Shown here in pieces: positions 1-9,340 of a stretch of DNA of 64,000 nucleotides. The position numbers were made by a program, and so were the translations under genes. The notes beneath the pieces were generated by a model. The model saw nothing but the letters and a program-made list of their open reading frames with translations. It was not told the DNA's origin and did no database searches. The DNA is from JAWWPY01 sp963822825. Its GTDB lineage: Bacteria > Actinomycetota > Actinomycetes > Streptosporangiales > Streptosporangiaceae. The stretch lies in NCBI GenBank assembly GCA_963822825.1, contig CAWGIW010000011.1:62001-126000 (forward strand), given 5' to 3'. Each line of letters starts with the position of its first letter. Positions within the stretch are counted from its first letter, which is position 1.

Positions 1-2
1 GG

Positions 3-1185
3 TCGCTCCTCGAACTCACGGGAGACACCACGGCGGCCGCGCCACTTGAAGTGTGGGGTCCCAGGAAGGCCGGTGCGCTGTTCTGGAACGGCCGGCCGGT
101 GGCCACCTCGCGGACGTCCGCCGGCAGCATCGCGGCCCGCTCACCACTCGGCGCACCGCCCGCGCTCACCCTGCCGGTCATCGGGCGGCTGGAAGCACGC
201 GACCGAGAACCCGGAGGCCGAGCCCGGCTTCGACGACAGCGGCTGGGCCGTCGGCCAGCAAGACCACATCGAGCAGCGCCACCGCTGTGCCGGTCGGCCA
301 GCCGGTGCTCTTCGTCGACGACTACGGCTTCCATTACGGCGACGTCTGGTACCGGGGCTCGTGGTCCGCCGCGCCCGGCGCCACGTCGGTCGCCATCAGC
401 TACCAGACCGGCCAGGCCGGGATGTTCCTGGCCTGGCTGGACGGGACGTTCCTCGGGTCGGGCGAGATGCCGGTGCCGACGTCCAGCCAGTTGACCACGC
501 AAGGCTGGGCCGCGACGGTGACGCTGCCCATCCCCGCCGCGGCCCAGGGCGGCGGAGACCACCTGCTCGCCGTGCTGGTCCGTTCCATGTCCCATCAGGA
601 GGACGGCGGCGCCAACAACGCGTTCAAGCAGGCGCTCGGGCTGACCGCGGTGACCTTCGCCGGCGCCTCGCCGCCGTCACCTGGCGCATCCAGGGCACGC
701 TCGGCGGCGAAACGCCCCGCGACCGGGTTCGCGGCCCGCTCAACAACGGCGGCCTGTACGGCGAGCGCTACGGCTGGTACCTGCCCGGCTTCCCGGACCG
801 GCGGTGGGCGGACGTGTCGCTGCCCAATTCCGACTCCCGCCCGGGCGTCACGTGGTACCGCGCGACGTTCGGCTTGCGGGTGCCCACAGGCGTTGACGCC
901 TCCCTCGGCCTGACCATCAGCGACGATCCGGCGAAGTCCTACCGGGCCCAGATTTTCCTCAACGGATGGAACGTCGGTCAGTACGTCAACAACGTCGGGC
1001 CGCAGCACACGTTCGTCCTGCCGGCCGGCATCCTGAACCCGCGCGGAGAGAACACGCTGGCCATCGCGGTGCTGGCGGACGGCACGACAGCCGGCGGCCT
1101 GGGCACTGTGACTCTGGCCGACTTGGGCACCGCGGCCAGCGGCGTCCCGGTCCTCCCGGTCCTCTCACCGGGCTACCGCCGCTGA
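3..1185 (+). pseudogene. Beta-galactosidase (GH35-like) 3' remnant, multiply frameshifted, cut by window edge
   Basis: The segment encodes the C-terminal jelly-roll part of a large secreted-type beta-galactosidase: LFWNGRPVATSRTSAGS, then FDDSGWAV, then LFVDDYGFHYGDVWYRGSW, then LFLNGWNVG-like (IFLNGWNVGQYVNN) and a C-terminal FVLPAGILNPRGENTLAI segment. These blocks are collinear with the family but lie in different frames: frame 3 to about 185, frame 1 to about 258, frame 2 to about 670, frame 1 to the stop at 1183-1185. At least three indels are therefore needed. The 5' part, including the catalytic barrel, lies outside the window. The many shifts favour real decay, although sequencing indels cannot be excluded. 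Family assignment is good; substrate is not determinable. Confidence 0.75.
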
Positions 1186-1192
1186 CCGAGGG

Positions 1193-1525
1193 TCAGGCCA
1201 CGAAGGGGGTGCCCCCGGACGGGCTCTCCATCGCGCGGCCGGCGGCGTGCCAGCCGTGCATGCCGTCGGCGACGTTGATTGCCTGCCAGCCCGCGCCGGC
1301 CAGCGCGTGGGCGGCCTGGTTCGAGCGGGCCCCCGACCGGCAGATCACGTAGACCTCGCCGTCCTGAGGGATCTCCTGGTAGCGGGCACCAAGCTCGCCC
1401 AGCGGGATGTGCAGCACACCCGGCGCGTGACCCGCGGCCCACTCGTCATGCTCCCGCACATCCACCAGGCGGGCATCCGCGGGCACGTCGGCCGCGGGTA
1501 CCTGCGGCACTGATGGCTGGTTCAT
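1193..1525 (-). CDS. Single-domain rhodanese-like sulfurtransferase
   Basis: This is a 110-residue cytosolic protein covering one complete rhodanese fold: RLVDVREHDEWAAGHAPG near the N-terminus, then the active-site loop CRSGARSNQAA with the persulfide-carrying cysteine, then INVADGMHGW. Single-domain rhodaneses move sulfane sulfur from thiosulfate or persulfides to cyanide or thiol acceptors; the physiological acceptor is unknown here. The ATG at 1525-1523 is chosen because AAAGGGG lies 5 nt upstream on the coding strand; a longer in-frame reading to 1588 lacks homology. It lies downstream of the SWIM/SNF2 pair on the same strand with a 157-nt gap, so cotranscription is possible but unproven. 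Confidence 0.85.
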   Translation of the reverse strand: MNQPSVPQVPAADVPADARLVDVREHDEWAAGHAPGVLHIPLGELGARYQEIPQDGEVYVICRSGARSNQAAHALAGAGWQAINVADGMHGWHAAGRAMESPSGGTPFVA

Positions 1526-1682
1526 CCGATCCCCTTTGCTCGTCGTCGCCGCCGCTACGGCCAGGACTGATGGCCTGCGGGCGGCCACGCCGAGAAGGGT
1601 ACCCGCGTGCGCGGCCCCGCTGACCGGGCATGCCGGGCTTACCCGTTATGTCGGGAACCCCGGCGATCTGCCCGGGCGGGAG

Positions 1683-2612
1683 TCAGTCGCGAGCGTCGTC
1701 GGAGGCTGAGTCCCCGCCCGCGAGCCGGCGGTAGCCGGGGGCCAGGAGCGTCCCCAGGTCCATGCCCCGGACCCGGACCGGCGGCGGCTCGAAGGTCCGC
1801 AGCACAAGGTCGGGCGCGGTCACCGGGACCGCCTGGACCGCGCGCAGCCGCGCCCGGCTCATGCCCGGCGTCCAGAAGCTCTCCGGGCCCCGGTCCCGCA
1901 GGCACTCCGCGAGCGATGGCGCGGTCACATCGATCACCGGGCCAGGCTCGCCCGCGATGGCCGCCGGGAGCCGGCGCAGCGCGCCGAGCAGATCCTCCCG
2001 GCCCCGGCCGCGCCAGGCCAGCACGGCGAACGGGTCGTCGTCGAACGCCTCCGCGAGCACGTAGCAGACGGCGGCGAGATGCTTGCAGGGCACGCCCCAG
2101 TCCGGGCACGAGCAGGACATTTCAAGATCACGAGCGGAACGCGGGAACAGCGGGGTGCCACAGTCCGTGAAGACGTCCTCGATCTCCGGGGGCATCTCCC
2201 CGGCCAGCAGTTTGGCCCGGAACAGCGCCTGGGCCCCGAGCGCTTCCTCGACCCGCCGCCACTGAGGCGTGGTGAGCGGGAGCACGCCGATGCGGACCTT
2301 GTACGGCGCCGGGCGGGAGCCCTGCACCCGCGCGGTGACCCGGCCCTGTCTCAGTTCGAAGTCAAGCACCTGCCCGGCCCGGGCGTAGCTGCGGCCGCGG
2401 GACAGCCGGCCGCTCAGGCCATACGACTCCAGCACGTCGATGAACCGGCGAGACCACCATGTCTCGCCGATGGACCCCCGCTTGCTCCGCGCCCTGATGC
2501 CTCCCTCGACCCGGCGCGGCCCGCCCGCCGTCTCATGCCACCAGGCCGCGCCGCCGCCGGGGGTCCCGCCGACGGGAGTCCCCCCACCGGGGATCCCGCC
2601 GCCGGGGCTCAC
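1683..2612 (-). CDS. SWIM zinc-finger protein, partner of the SNF2 helicase
   Basis: The protein has 309 residues. A glycine/proline-rich N-terminus (about residues 1-25) is followed by a conserved region with WWSRRFIDVLESYGLSGRL. The SWIM zinc finger lies at about residues 163-178 and reads CSCPDWGVPCKH, the CxC...CxH pattern that binds zinc and can contact DNA or protein. The GTG start overlaps the stop of the SNF2 gene by 4 nt (GTGA), indicating translational coupling. SWIM proteins of this type commonly sit beside bacterial SNF2 ATPases, so a joint nucleic-acid remodelling role is inferred. Its exact function is unknown. The N-terminal GGGIPGGGTPVGG stretch comes from a short GC-rich repeat at the gene start. 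Confidence 0.85.
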   Translation of the reverse strand: MSPGGGIPGGGTPVGGTPGGGAAWWHETAGGPRRVEGGIRARSKRGSIGETWWSRRFIDVLESYGLSGRLSRGRSYARAGQVLDFELRQGRVTARVQGSRPAPYKVRIGVLPLTTPQWRRVEEALGAQALFRAKLLAGEMPPEIEDVFTDCGTPLFPRSARDLEMSCSCPDWGVPCKHLAAVCYVLAEAFDDDPFAVLAWRGRGREDLLGALRRLPAAIAGEPGPVIDVTAPSLAECLRDRGPESFWTPGMSRARLRAVQAVPVTAPDLVLRTFEPPPVRVRGMDLGTLLAPGYRRLAGGDSASDDARD

Positions 2613-5600
2613 TCCGACACCGCCTCGGGGGACAGCGCGAGCACGTCACGCAGGTCAGCGACGGACAACTCGGTCAGCCAGCCCTCACCGGTGCCGACGA
2701 TCCGTTCCGCCAGCGCCTTCTTCTCCTCGATCATGGCGTCGATCCGCTCCTCCAGCGTCCCCACGCAGACGAACTTGCGCACCTGCACGTCCTTGCGCTG
2801 CCCGATGCGGAAGGCCCGGTCCGTCGCCTGGTCTTCGACCGCCGGGTTCCACCACCGGTCCACGTGGATCACGTGATTGGCCGCGGTGAGATTCAGCCCG
2901 GTCCCCCCGGCCTTGAGGGACAGCAGGAAGACGGCCGGCTCGGTCAGCCCCTGGAACTCGGCGACGAGCGCGTCGCGCTTCTTCTTCGGCGTCCCGCCGT
3001 GCAGGAACAGGACCGGGCGGCCGAGGCGGGCGGCGAGATGGGGCTGCAGCATCCGGCCGAACTCCGCGTACTGGGTGAAGCAGAGCGCCTTGTCGCCCGC
3101 GGCCACGACCTCGTCGCAGATTTCCTCCAGCCGCGCGAGCTTGCCGGACCGGCCGGGCAGCCGGGAGGAGTCACCCAGCAGGTGCGCGGGATGGTTGCAG
3201 ACCTGCTTGAGCTTGGCCATCGTCGCCAGCACCAGGCCCCGGCGCTCGATGCCGTCGGCGGCCGCCTCGATCCTGGCCAGCATGTCCGTGACGGTGGCCT
3301 GGTAGAGCGATGCCTGCTCGGGGGTGAGATTGCACCAGACCTTCATCTCCTGCTTCTCCGGCAGGTCGGAGATGATCGTCTTGTCGGTCTTGACCCGGCG
3401 CAGAATGAACGGGCCGGTCAGCCGCCGGAGCCGGTCGGACACCTCCTCGTCGCCATGGCGCTCCACCGGGATGGCGAACTCGGTGCGGAACTTCTCCGCC
3501 GGGCCGAGCAGGCCGGGGCTGGCGAACTCCATGATCGACCACAGCTCGGCGAGCCGGTTCTCGACCGGGGTGCCGGTCAGCGCGATCTTGGATCCGGCAG
3601 GCAGGCTCCGCACCGCCCGGGCCTGCCGGGTTCCGGGGTTCTTGATGTTCTGCGCCTCGTCACAGACCACCCGGCCCCAGCTGACCCGGGCCAGTTCGTC
3701 CCGGTCCCGCGCCGCGATGGCGTAGGTGGTGATGACCAGGTCGGCCGCCGCCAGGGCCGCCGCCAGGCTGTCCCCGGTCAGCCGGTCCGACCCGTGGTGC
3801 ACGTGCACGGCCAGATGCGGCGTGAACCGCTCTGCCTCCCGCTCCCAGTTCCCGACCAGCGACATCGGGCACACCAGCAATGTCGGCATGACACTGCCGA
3901 CCGCACGCTCATGCGCGAGCAACGCCAGGGTCATGACGGCCTTACCCAGTCCCATGTCATCCGCGAGGATTCCGCCCATCCCCAGGCTGCTGAGGAACGA
4001 CAGCCAGGCCACGCCTCGCTCTTGGTAGGGGCGCAGGGTGCCGTGGAAGGATTCGGGAGCCGCGACGGCCGCGATCCGGCGGTCGGCTTGGCCGGAGAGC
4101 AGGTCGCCCAGCCAGCCGTCGGCGTCCACGCCGGTCACCGGGAGGTCGTCCTCAGGGCCGCGCAGGCCGGCCAGGAGGGCGTCGCCGGCCCGCATCATGC
4201 CGGCCTGGCCGCGTTCCAGGAACCGCATGGCGGCCTTCAGGTTCCGCTCGTCGAGTTCCACCCACTGGCCGCGGATCCTGACCAGGGGGATCTTCAGCCG
4301 GGCGAGTTCGGCCAGCTCGTCGGGGTCCAGGGCCTGGTCGCCGACGGCCAGGTCGTAGCGGAACTGGACCAGGTCGTTCAGGCCGAACGCGGCGTCCTTG
4401 ACCGGCCCACCCGCTGAGCCCGTGCTGGACGACCGGGAGGTGAGCTTGAGGCCGAGACGGGCCTTCCTGGCCCAGTCCGGCAGCAGCACGCCGAAACCCG
4501 CGCCCGACAGCAGCGGGCCGGTCTCCTTCAGGAAGCGGAACGCGCCCGCGGTGTCCAGGGTGGCGGTGGCCGGGGCGGCGTGGCGCAGTTCGGCGTCCAG
4601 TTCCGGAAAGAGCCGGGCCGCGGTGCCCAGGCCGGCCAGCAACTCCTCTTCGGGGTGCTTGATCCCGCCGACCGGCAGGCCCGCGGCACCCGCCCAGATG
4701 TCGTCGGCCGCGATCATCAGGCTCGGGTCGTCGGTGGACTGCAACGCGAACTCCACCCGCCACCGCCCGCGGTCGGCGGTCGCCTCGTCTCCGTCCCGGG
4801 TCACAGCAGGTGCCTCGGCTGCGTCTCTGCGCGGCGGTTCGGTCAGTCCGTCGTCCACAGCAGGTTCGGCCGGAGCCTCGACCGCTTCCGGCTCGACGAG
4901 CCGGAAGCAGGTGCGGACCGGGCCGGCCGGGGCCTGCGCGGCGCCGCGCCAGCCCGCCAGGGCACTGGCGAGTTCCTTGGCGTCCGCCGCGTCCTCCGCG
5001 GAGGTGATCGCGACCCGGGCATCGGCGCCGGTGAGGGCCTGCGCCCAGCGTTCAGCCACGCCGATCTGGGCCGGACGCCGCCCGCGGCGGGCGGGCAGCA
5101 GTGTCCAGCCTGCCTGGTCCCGGTCGAGCCGCGCCCGGACTGCGCCGTCGCACAGGGCGTCGAGCGCGGCCGCGAACACCGGCGCGGGAGGCTCCCCAGC
5201 AGGCTGGGCCGCCCGGCAGAGCGGAGGCATGGCCGCCGCGAGATCGCGGGCCCGCTGCGCGTCGGGGCCGGCCAGCACGGGACGCCACCGCGCCGCGTAT
5301 CCAGCGTCCTCCGCCTCCAGAACAGGCAGGACACGACCCCGCCCGGCCAGGTCGGCCGCCATCGCCGCGATCGCGGCCCAGTAGATCGCCGACCCGCTCG
5401 CCGCGGCCCCGGCGGCCAGGGGGGCGCCGGGCTGGTCTGCCTCCCGCGCGGTCACATCCGCCGCCCCCGCCTCCGGCGTGCCCGGGTCCGCTGGGCTCGC
5501 AACCGCTGGGCTCGCAACCGCCGGGCTCGCATCTAGCGCGGCCACGTCGGCCTGGGCGGCGAGCATATCCAGTCCGGCCAGCAACTCAAGCGCCGCCGCT

Positions 5601-5956
5601 GGCTCGAAGATCAACGCCGCGACGCGCCAGGGGGCGAGGGTGACCCGGCCCGCCCCCGGCGGGATGTCCTCATTGCCCGGCGGCCGGATCAGCTCCGGCG
5701 AGGCCAGCGGGCCATCCGCCGTGGCCGGCAGATATAGCGTCAGTTCGTCCTCAACGGCCTTACGGGTCAGTCCAGGCCACGGCTCCGGCAGCCCAGCCAG
5801 CACCTCGGCGAGGGTATCCGGGTCACTGGCGAACGGGTGCGGCCTCGGCGCCCGGGACGGGCGGCCGCTCGGCGGCGGGACCCGCACCGGGCCATGGGAG
5901 TCCTCAGCCCACAGGCAGAGCGCATCATGCGCCCAGATCCCGTGGATGACCAGCAT
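2609..5956 (-). CDS. SNF2/RapA-like DEAD/DEAH helicase
   Basis: This 1115-residue protein has a long variable N-terminal half (about 1-600) with an Ala/Pro-rich linker. A SNF2 ATPase core starts near residue 640 (FHGTLRPYQERGVAWLSFL) and holds DDMGLGKA (motif I, ~residue 669), DEAQNIKN (motif II, ~767) and LTGTPVENRL. The helicase C domain holds AGGTGLNLT and ATDRAFRIGQ. The family uses ATP to translocate on double-stranded DNA or remodel protein-DNA complexes. The ATG at 5956 is preferred because AAGGAG lies 9 nt upstream; an earlier GTG at 6040 is possible. Motif I reads GLGKA, where family members normally have GLGKT/S, so the Mg-coordinating hydroxyl residue appears to be missing. The gene is coupled to the downstream SWIM gene. 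Confidence 0.92.
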   Translation of the reverse strand: MLVIHGIWAHDALCLWAEDSHGPVRVPPPSGRPSRAPRPHPFASDPDTLAEVLAGLPEPWPGLTRKAVEDELTLYLPATADGPLASPELIRPPGNEDIPPGAGRVTLAPWRVAALIFEPAAALELLAGLDMLAAQADVAALDASPAVASPAVASPADPGTPEAGAADVTAREADQPGAPLAAGAAASGSAIYWAAIAAMAADLAGRGRVLPVLEAEDAGYAARWRPVLAGPDAQRARDLAAAMPPLCRAAQPAGEPPAPVFAAALDALCDGAVRARLDRDQAGWTLLPARRGRRPAQIGVAERWAQALTGADARVAITSAEDAADAKELASALAGWRGAAQAPAGPVRTCFRLVEPEAVEAPAEPAVDDGLTEPPRRDAAEAPAVTRDGDEATADRGRWRVEFALQSTDDPSLMIAADDIWAGAAGLPVGGIKHPEEELLAGLGTAARLFPELDAELRHAAPATATLDTAGAFRFLKETGPLLSGAGFGVLLPDWARKARLGLKLTSRSSSTGSAGGPVKDAAFGLNDLVQFRYDLAVGDQALDPDELAELARLKIPLVRIRGQWVELDERNLKAAMRFLERGQAGMMRAGDALLAGLRGPEDDLPVTGVDADGWLGDLLSGQADRRIAAVAAPESFHGTLRPYQERGVAWLSFLSSLGMGGILADDMGLGKAVMTLALLAHERAVGSVMPTLLVCPMSLVGNWEREAERFTPHLAVHVHHGSDRLTGDSLAAALAAADLVITTYAIAARDRDELARVSWGRVVCDEAQNIKNPGTRQARAVRSLPAGSKIALTGTPVENRLAELWSIMEFASPGLLGPAEKFRTEFAIPVERHGDEEVSDRLRRLTGPFILRRVKTDKTIISDLPEKQEMKVWCNLTPEQASLYQATVTDMLARIEAAADGIERRGLVLATMAKLKQVCNHPAHLLGDSSRLPGRSGKLARLEEICDEVVAAGDKALCFTQYAEFGRMLQPHLAARLGRPVLFLHGGTPKKKRDALVAEFQGLTEPAVFLLSLKAGGTGLNLTAANHVIHVDRWWNPAVEDQATDRAFRIGQRKDVQVRKFVCVGTLEERIDAMIEEKKALAERIVGTGEGWLTELSVADLRDVLALSPEAVSE

Positions 5957-6098
5957 GCCCAGCGCTCCTTGCCGCCACGCCGGCGGGCCGGCGCCGACCC
6001 GTACCCGGTTCCCCGTCACGCTAGCAAGCGTTGACGACACTATCGGCTCCCGGCGTGACCGCGCATCCGGCCAATGCTGCGGCCCGCGGACGCTACGA

Positions 6099-7007
6099 TC
6101 ACCCGGCGAGCCGCGCGGCCTGGCTGAGAAGGCGCTCCCCCTGCCGGATCAGCGCGTGGGCCTGCCCCTCGCCGAGAGGCTGGCCGTCGAACGCGACGCC
6201 GTCCAGAGCGGCCCGCATCTGGGCGGCCACGCGGTCGCGATCACTGCCGAGCTCCTGCAACTGATTCTCGATCGAGGTGTACGCGGCGTCCCCGGGCGAC
6301 TTGCTGGCCAGCGCCCGGGTGGAGGCCCGCAAGGTATCCAGGCCGAACGTGCCGACCGCCGGCTCGATCTGGTTATAGACCTGGCCCAGGCGCAGCAGCG
6401 TGCCGTGATCCGCGTCCCGGGCCGCCCCGGGCTCTAGGACCTCGTCCAGCACCCGTCCGTCCGGGGTGTAGTCGTCACGCAGCCCGAGCCAGGTACATCA
6501 TGGTGGGCTGGATGTCGGTGTGGTCGGACCAGGTCGAATTGTTGAACGCCGCCCGGTGCCACCCCGGGCCCCACCAGGCCGAGCCAGGTCGTGTTGATCT
6601 GCGGCGAGACCGTGCCGTGGTTCCACGCATCGGTGTTCGCCGTCTCGGTGACGCACGAGCTGCCGCAGCTCGCGGAACCGCTGCTCAGCCAGAAATCGGT
6701 GTTGCCGAACAGCACCAGCGACGGAGTGCGTTTGGGGTCGCCGGTGACCATGTGCAGCAGCTTCAGCTCAACCGGGTCGGCCAGGTAGTCGGTGAGCGGG
6801 ACGGTCTGGCCCGTGGCCAGGTCGGGCTCGGTGAGCCGGGCGGCGGCCTGTTCCAGCGAGCGGACAGCGGCGGTGGTGCGCGCCGGCTGCCCGTGCACGT
6901 AGAGTGCCGGAGCCGAATCGGCCTCGACATCGAACGGCGTGGAGATGCCGGCCGCGCCGATACTTGCCAGGGGAGCCAATCCAGCTGAAGGACCATCAGA
7001 TGAATCC
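6099..7007 (-). pseudogene. Alkaline phosphatase-family/type I phosphodiesterase C-terminal remnant
   Basis: Reading the minus strand, a clear family signature runs LAPLASIGAAGISTPFDV, ALYVHGQPARTTAAVRSLEQ, KLLHMVTGDPKRTPSLVLF, NTDFWLSSGSASCGSSC, AWNHGTVSPQINTTWLGLVG. The reading then needs a shift near 6550 to give FNNSTWSDHTDIQPTMMYL, and another near 6490 to give LRDDYTPDGRVLDEVLEPG and the helical tail ending at 6099. The N-terminal half with the catalytic metal site is absent: homology stops near 7007, just before the divergent acetyltransferase gene. Truncation plus two frameshifts make it a pseudogene. The pattern recalls secreted actinomycete phosphoesterases. Confidence 0.75.
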
Positions 7008-7073
7008 TGCCGTGCGGTCAGGTGAATGTCGCCCGTCGGAATGCCCCGCGGCGGCGGGCGGTTGGAGCCCGGC

Positions 7074-7577
7074 GTGATCGTCCGCGACGCTCTCCCCGGC
7101 GAACTCACCGAGATAGGGGACCTCCGGGTCGCCGCCTACTCGGCGCAGGATTTCCTGTCGGACGGCTCGCACTACACCGAGACGCTTCGCGGGCTCGGCC
7201 GCAGCGGCGAGGGCCAGGTGCTCGCCGCCGTGGACGGCGGGCTGATCCTGGGCACGGTGATGCTCCAGACGTGGCCCCATGCTGGGCAGGTGGTCCGCGG
7301 CCCCGAGGAGGCCGAGATCCGCGCGCTCGCGGTGACCCCGGCCGCGCAGGGCCGCGGAATCGGCCGGGCACTGCTCCAGGCGATTACCGACCGCGCGTCC
7401 AGCCAGGGCATTCGCCGCCTGGTGCTGTCCACACAGCCCGACATGTTCGCGGCCCAGCATCTGTACGAGGCGGCCGGATTCCGGCGCATGCCGGACCGTG
7501 ATTGGTGTCCCGTGCCTGGGTTCACCCTGCTGGCTTACGGGCGCGAACTGCTGGCTGGCGGGCGTGAGCCGGGCTGA
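7074..7577 (+). CDS. GNAT family N-acetyltransferase
   Basis: This is a compact GNAT protein of 167 residues. It has the N-terminal IVRDALPGELTEIGDLRVAA element, a beta-strand with GTVMLQTWP, and the acetyl-CoA loop in IRALAVTPAAQGRGIGRAL (the Q/RxxGxG/A motif), followed by RRLVLSTQPDMFAAQHLYEA and AGFRRMPDRDW typical of motif B. It transfers an acyl group from acetyl-CoA to an amine, which cannot be identified from sequence. GTG at 7074 is preferred because TTGGAG precedes it by 6 nt. In-frame ATGs at 7026 and 7041 are possible and would add up to 16 residues. It stands alone, divergent from the decayed phosphoesterase. Confidence 0.82.
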   Translation: MIVRDALPGELTEIGDLRVAAYSAQDFLSDGSHYTETLRGLGRSGEGQVLAAVDGGLILGTVMLQTWPHAGQVVRGPEEAEIRALAVTPAAQGRGIGRALLQAITDRASSQGIRRLVLSTQPDMFAAQHLYEAAGFRRMPDRDWCPVPGFTLLAYGRELLAGGREPG

Positions 7578-7620
7578 GGGCGCGCGAGGCTGACGGCGGC
7601 CCGGGGCCAGAAGGGGCTCT

Positions 7621-7781
7621 GGGCGGCCCCGTCGTCGCGGAGCGCGGGGAGTGGGGCCGGGTTTGGTGGGGCTCCGGGCGCCACCCGGGCGGCCGCGTCG
7701 TCGCGGAGCGCGGGAGCAGGGCCGGGTTGGTGGGGCTCCCGGGCGGCCGCGTCGCCTCGGAGCGCGGAGTGGGGCCGGGTT
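7621..7781. repeat. Three degenerate direct repeats in an intergenic region
   Basis: The block beginning GGGCGGCC occurs at 7621, 7687 and 7741, each time followed by GTCG...CGGAGCGCGG and GGGCCGGGTT, with spacings of 66 and 54 nt. It lies between the 3' end of the acetyltransferase gene and the convergent small membrane protein gene. I see no protein-coding signal in it. A role as a transcription stop or a simple slippage product are both possible. Confidence 0.7.
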
Positions 7782-7804
7782 TTCGTTGAGGCAAAGGTTC
7801 TTGA

Positions 7805-8011
7805 TCAGGAGGCTGGGCCGCGGCCGGAGTCATCAGCGCGGGCGGCCTTGGCTCCCTTCCGGTTCTGCGCGTCCGGGGTGATCTTGTGCAGCTGCTTGTT
7901 CAGGGAACGGAACAGGAAGAACAGGGCCAGGCCCATCCCGGCCACGACCAGGAAGCCGAGCGCTCCCGGCTCGATCTGACTGGCCGTGGAGGCGGCCGCC
8001 ACAACGTTCAC
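7805..8011 (-). CDS. Small single-pass membrane protein downstream of mca
   Basis: The predicted protein has 68 residues. A short N-terminus (MNVVAAASTASQIEPG) is followed by one hydrophobic membrane segment, ALGFLVVAGMGLALFFLF (about residues 17-34), and a basic cytoplasmic tail RSLNKQLHKITPDAQNRKG. Small proteins of this layout follow mca in other actinomycetes. The ATG overlaps the mca stop codon by 4 nt (ATGA), so the two are translated as a unit. The function is unknown; a membrane anchor or accessory for the thiol amidase pathway is only a guess from context. The tail ends in a low-complexity stretch. Confidence 0.75.
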   Translation of the reverse strand: MNVVAAASTASQIEPGALGFLVVAGMGLALFFLFRSLNKQLHKITPDAQNRKGAKAARADDSGRGPAS

Positions 8012-8904
8012 AGGCTCACCCTCTCCCGGATGCCGGCGAACAGGTCATCCTCAGGGCATTCGGTGTCAACGACCGACCTGGCTAGATGGTAGTCCTCGGT
8101 CGGCCAGGCGGCGCGCTGGACCTCCAGCGGGCAGGCGAACCAGGAGCTCTCCGGGTCGATCTGGGTGGCGTGCGCGATCAGCGCCTGGTCGCGGATCCCG
8201 AAGAACTCGCCGCACCGAACCCTGGTGGTGATCTCCAGTTCCGGCCGCTCCTCGGCGCGTTCCGTCGCGCGTTCCAGCCGCTCCGCGTACGGCGACTCCA
8301 GGCCGCGGCGCACCATCTCCTCGTGCAGCGCGGAGAACCGCGCCTTGTGGAAGGAGGCGAAATAGTAGAGCTTGAGCGGCTGCCAGGGATCGCCGGTGCC
8401 CGGGTAACGGTCGGGGTCGGCGGCGGTCTCGAACGCCTCGACGGAGACCTCGTGGCATTTGATGTGGTCTGGGTGCGGGTACCCGCCTTGCTCGTCGTAG
8501 GTCAGCATCACGTGCGGCCGGAACTCACGGACGGCGCGGACCAGCGGCTGCGACGCCTCCTCCAGGGTCTTCAGCGCGAAACAGCCTTCGGGCAGCGGCG
8601 GCAGCGGATCACCCTCGGGCAGCCCGGAATCGGCGAAGCCGAGAAATTCCTGGCGGATCCCGAGGATCTCCCGGGCCTGGGCCATCTCCTCACGCCGGAC
8701 GCGAGGCAGGTTGGCCCGGACCTCGGGCCGGTCCATGGCCTTGTTGAGGATGCTGCCGCGCTCGCCGCCGGTCAGGGTGCAGACCAGGACGTCCACGCCG
8801 TCCCGGACGTAACGGGCCATGGTCGCGGCGCCCTTGCTCGACTCGTCGTCGGGATGCGCGTGCACGGCCATCAGCCGCAGGCCCCCGGGGGAACCGGGCC
8901 CCAT
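8008..8904 (-). CDS. mca: Mycothiol S-conjugate amidase
   Basis: Mca cleaves mycothiol S-conjugates to release a mercapturic acid for export and GlcN-inositol for mycothiol recycling, in the cytosol. The LmbE-type zinc site is visible: AVHAHPDDESSKGAAT near the N-terminus supplies the HPDD metal ligands, and GGYPHPDHIKCHE supplies the third histidine. TLTGGERGSILNKAMDRPEV and the C-terminal EDDLFAGIRE are also Mca-like. Length from ATG 8904 is 298 residues, matching the family. Reading in frame to 9147 would add a low-complexity leader, partly made by a 15-nt repeat, so the start is uncertain. It is followed with overlap by a small membrane protein and faces greA on the other strand. Confidence 0.92.
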   Translation of the reverse strand: MGPGSPGGLRLMAVHAHPDDESSKGAATMARYVRDGVDVLVCTLTGGERGSILNKAMDRPEVRANLPRVRREEMAQAREILGIRQEFLGFADSGLPEGDPLPPLPEGCFALKTLEEASQPLVRAVREFRPHVMLTYDEQGGYPHPDHIKCHEVSVEAFETAADPDRYPGTGDPWQPLKLYYFASFHKARFSALHEEMVRRGLESPYAERLERATERAEERPELEITTRVRCGEFFGIRDQALIAHATQIDPESSWFACPLEVQRAAWPTEDYHLARSVVDTECPEDDLFAGIRERVSL

Positions 8905-8962
8905 GGTGGAAGGCCCCGTGGTGGAAAGCGCCGTGGTGGAAGGCCCCGTGGTGGAAAGCGCC
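8903..8962. repeat. 15-nt tandem repeat (4 units) at the mca start
   Basis: Four consecutive 15-nt units start at 8903, 8918, 8933 and 8948 and alternate between GTGGTGGAAGGCCCC and GTGGTGGAAAGCGCC. The repeat spans the region where mca translation begins, so copy-number changes could move the start or extend the N-terminus (encoded reading STTGP/STTAL). Confidence 0.85.
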
Positions 8963-9340
8963 TCGGCTGGGGCCGCCTGGCGTCCGGTTACCTCGGCCGG
9001 GTCAGTGGGCAGGGCAGGCAAGCGAATCCCTTCAGCGCTGTGGCATTGAGCTAAGTCGGGCGGGCCACGCCGGCATCTCACCAGGCCCGGCCAGGGCCCC
9101 GCCGACAGGCCATTGTGCAGGACAACACGCCCGCCCCACGAGGACATTCCCGCACTTCGGCCGGGCGGGCGGGGCCTGGCCCGACTACCGCCGACGCCAT
9201 CTCGGGCATGCTGACCACCAACTGAGGTGGCTGACTGACGCGACGTACTTGCGCAGCCTTGTTAGCCTAGAGGATTACCCCGAGGAGCCGCGCAGCGCTC
9301 CAGCGGATGTCCATGTCCGCACTGCAGGCAAGGAGTACCC
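8963..9340. other. Intergenic region between mca and greA
   Basis: If mca starts at 8904 this is a divergent, gene-free region that must hold the promoters of both mca and greA. I see no convincing conserved ORF. A less GC-rich stretch near 9235-9275 precedes greA, but no clear sigma-70 box pair can be assigned by eye. Only the extended mca reading (to 9147) would make part of it coding. Confidence 0.5.

Noticed and set aside
5957..6040. Longer SNF2 start at GTG 6040
   Set aside because: The ATG at 5956 has a strong AAGGAG site; the extra 28 residues lack support.
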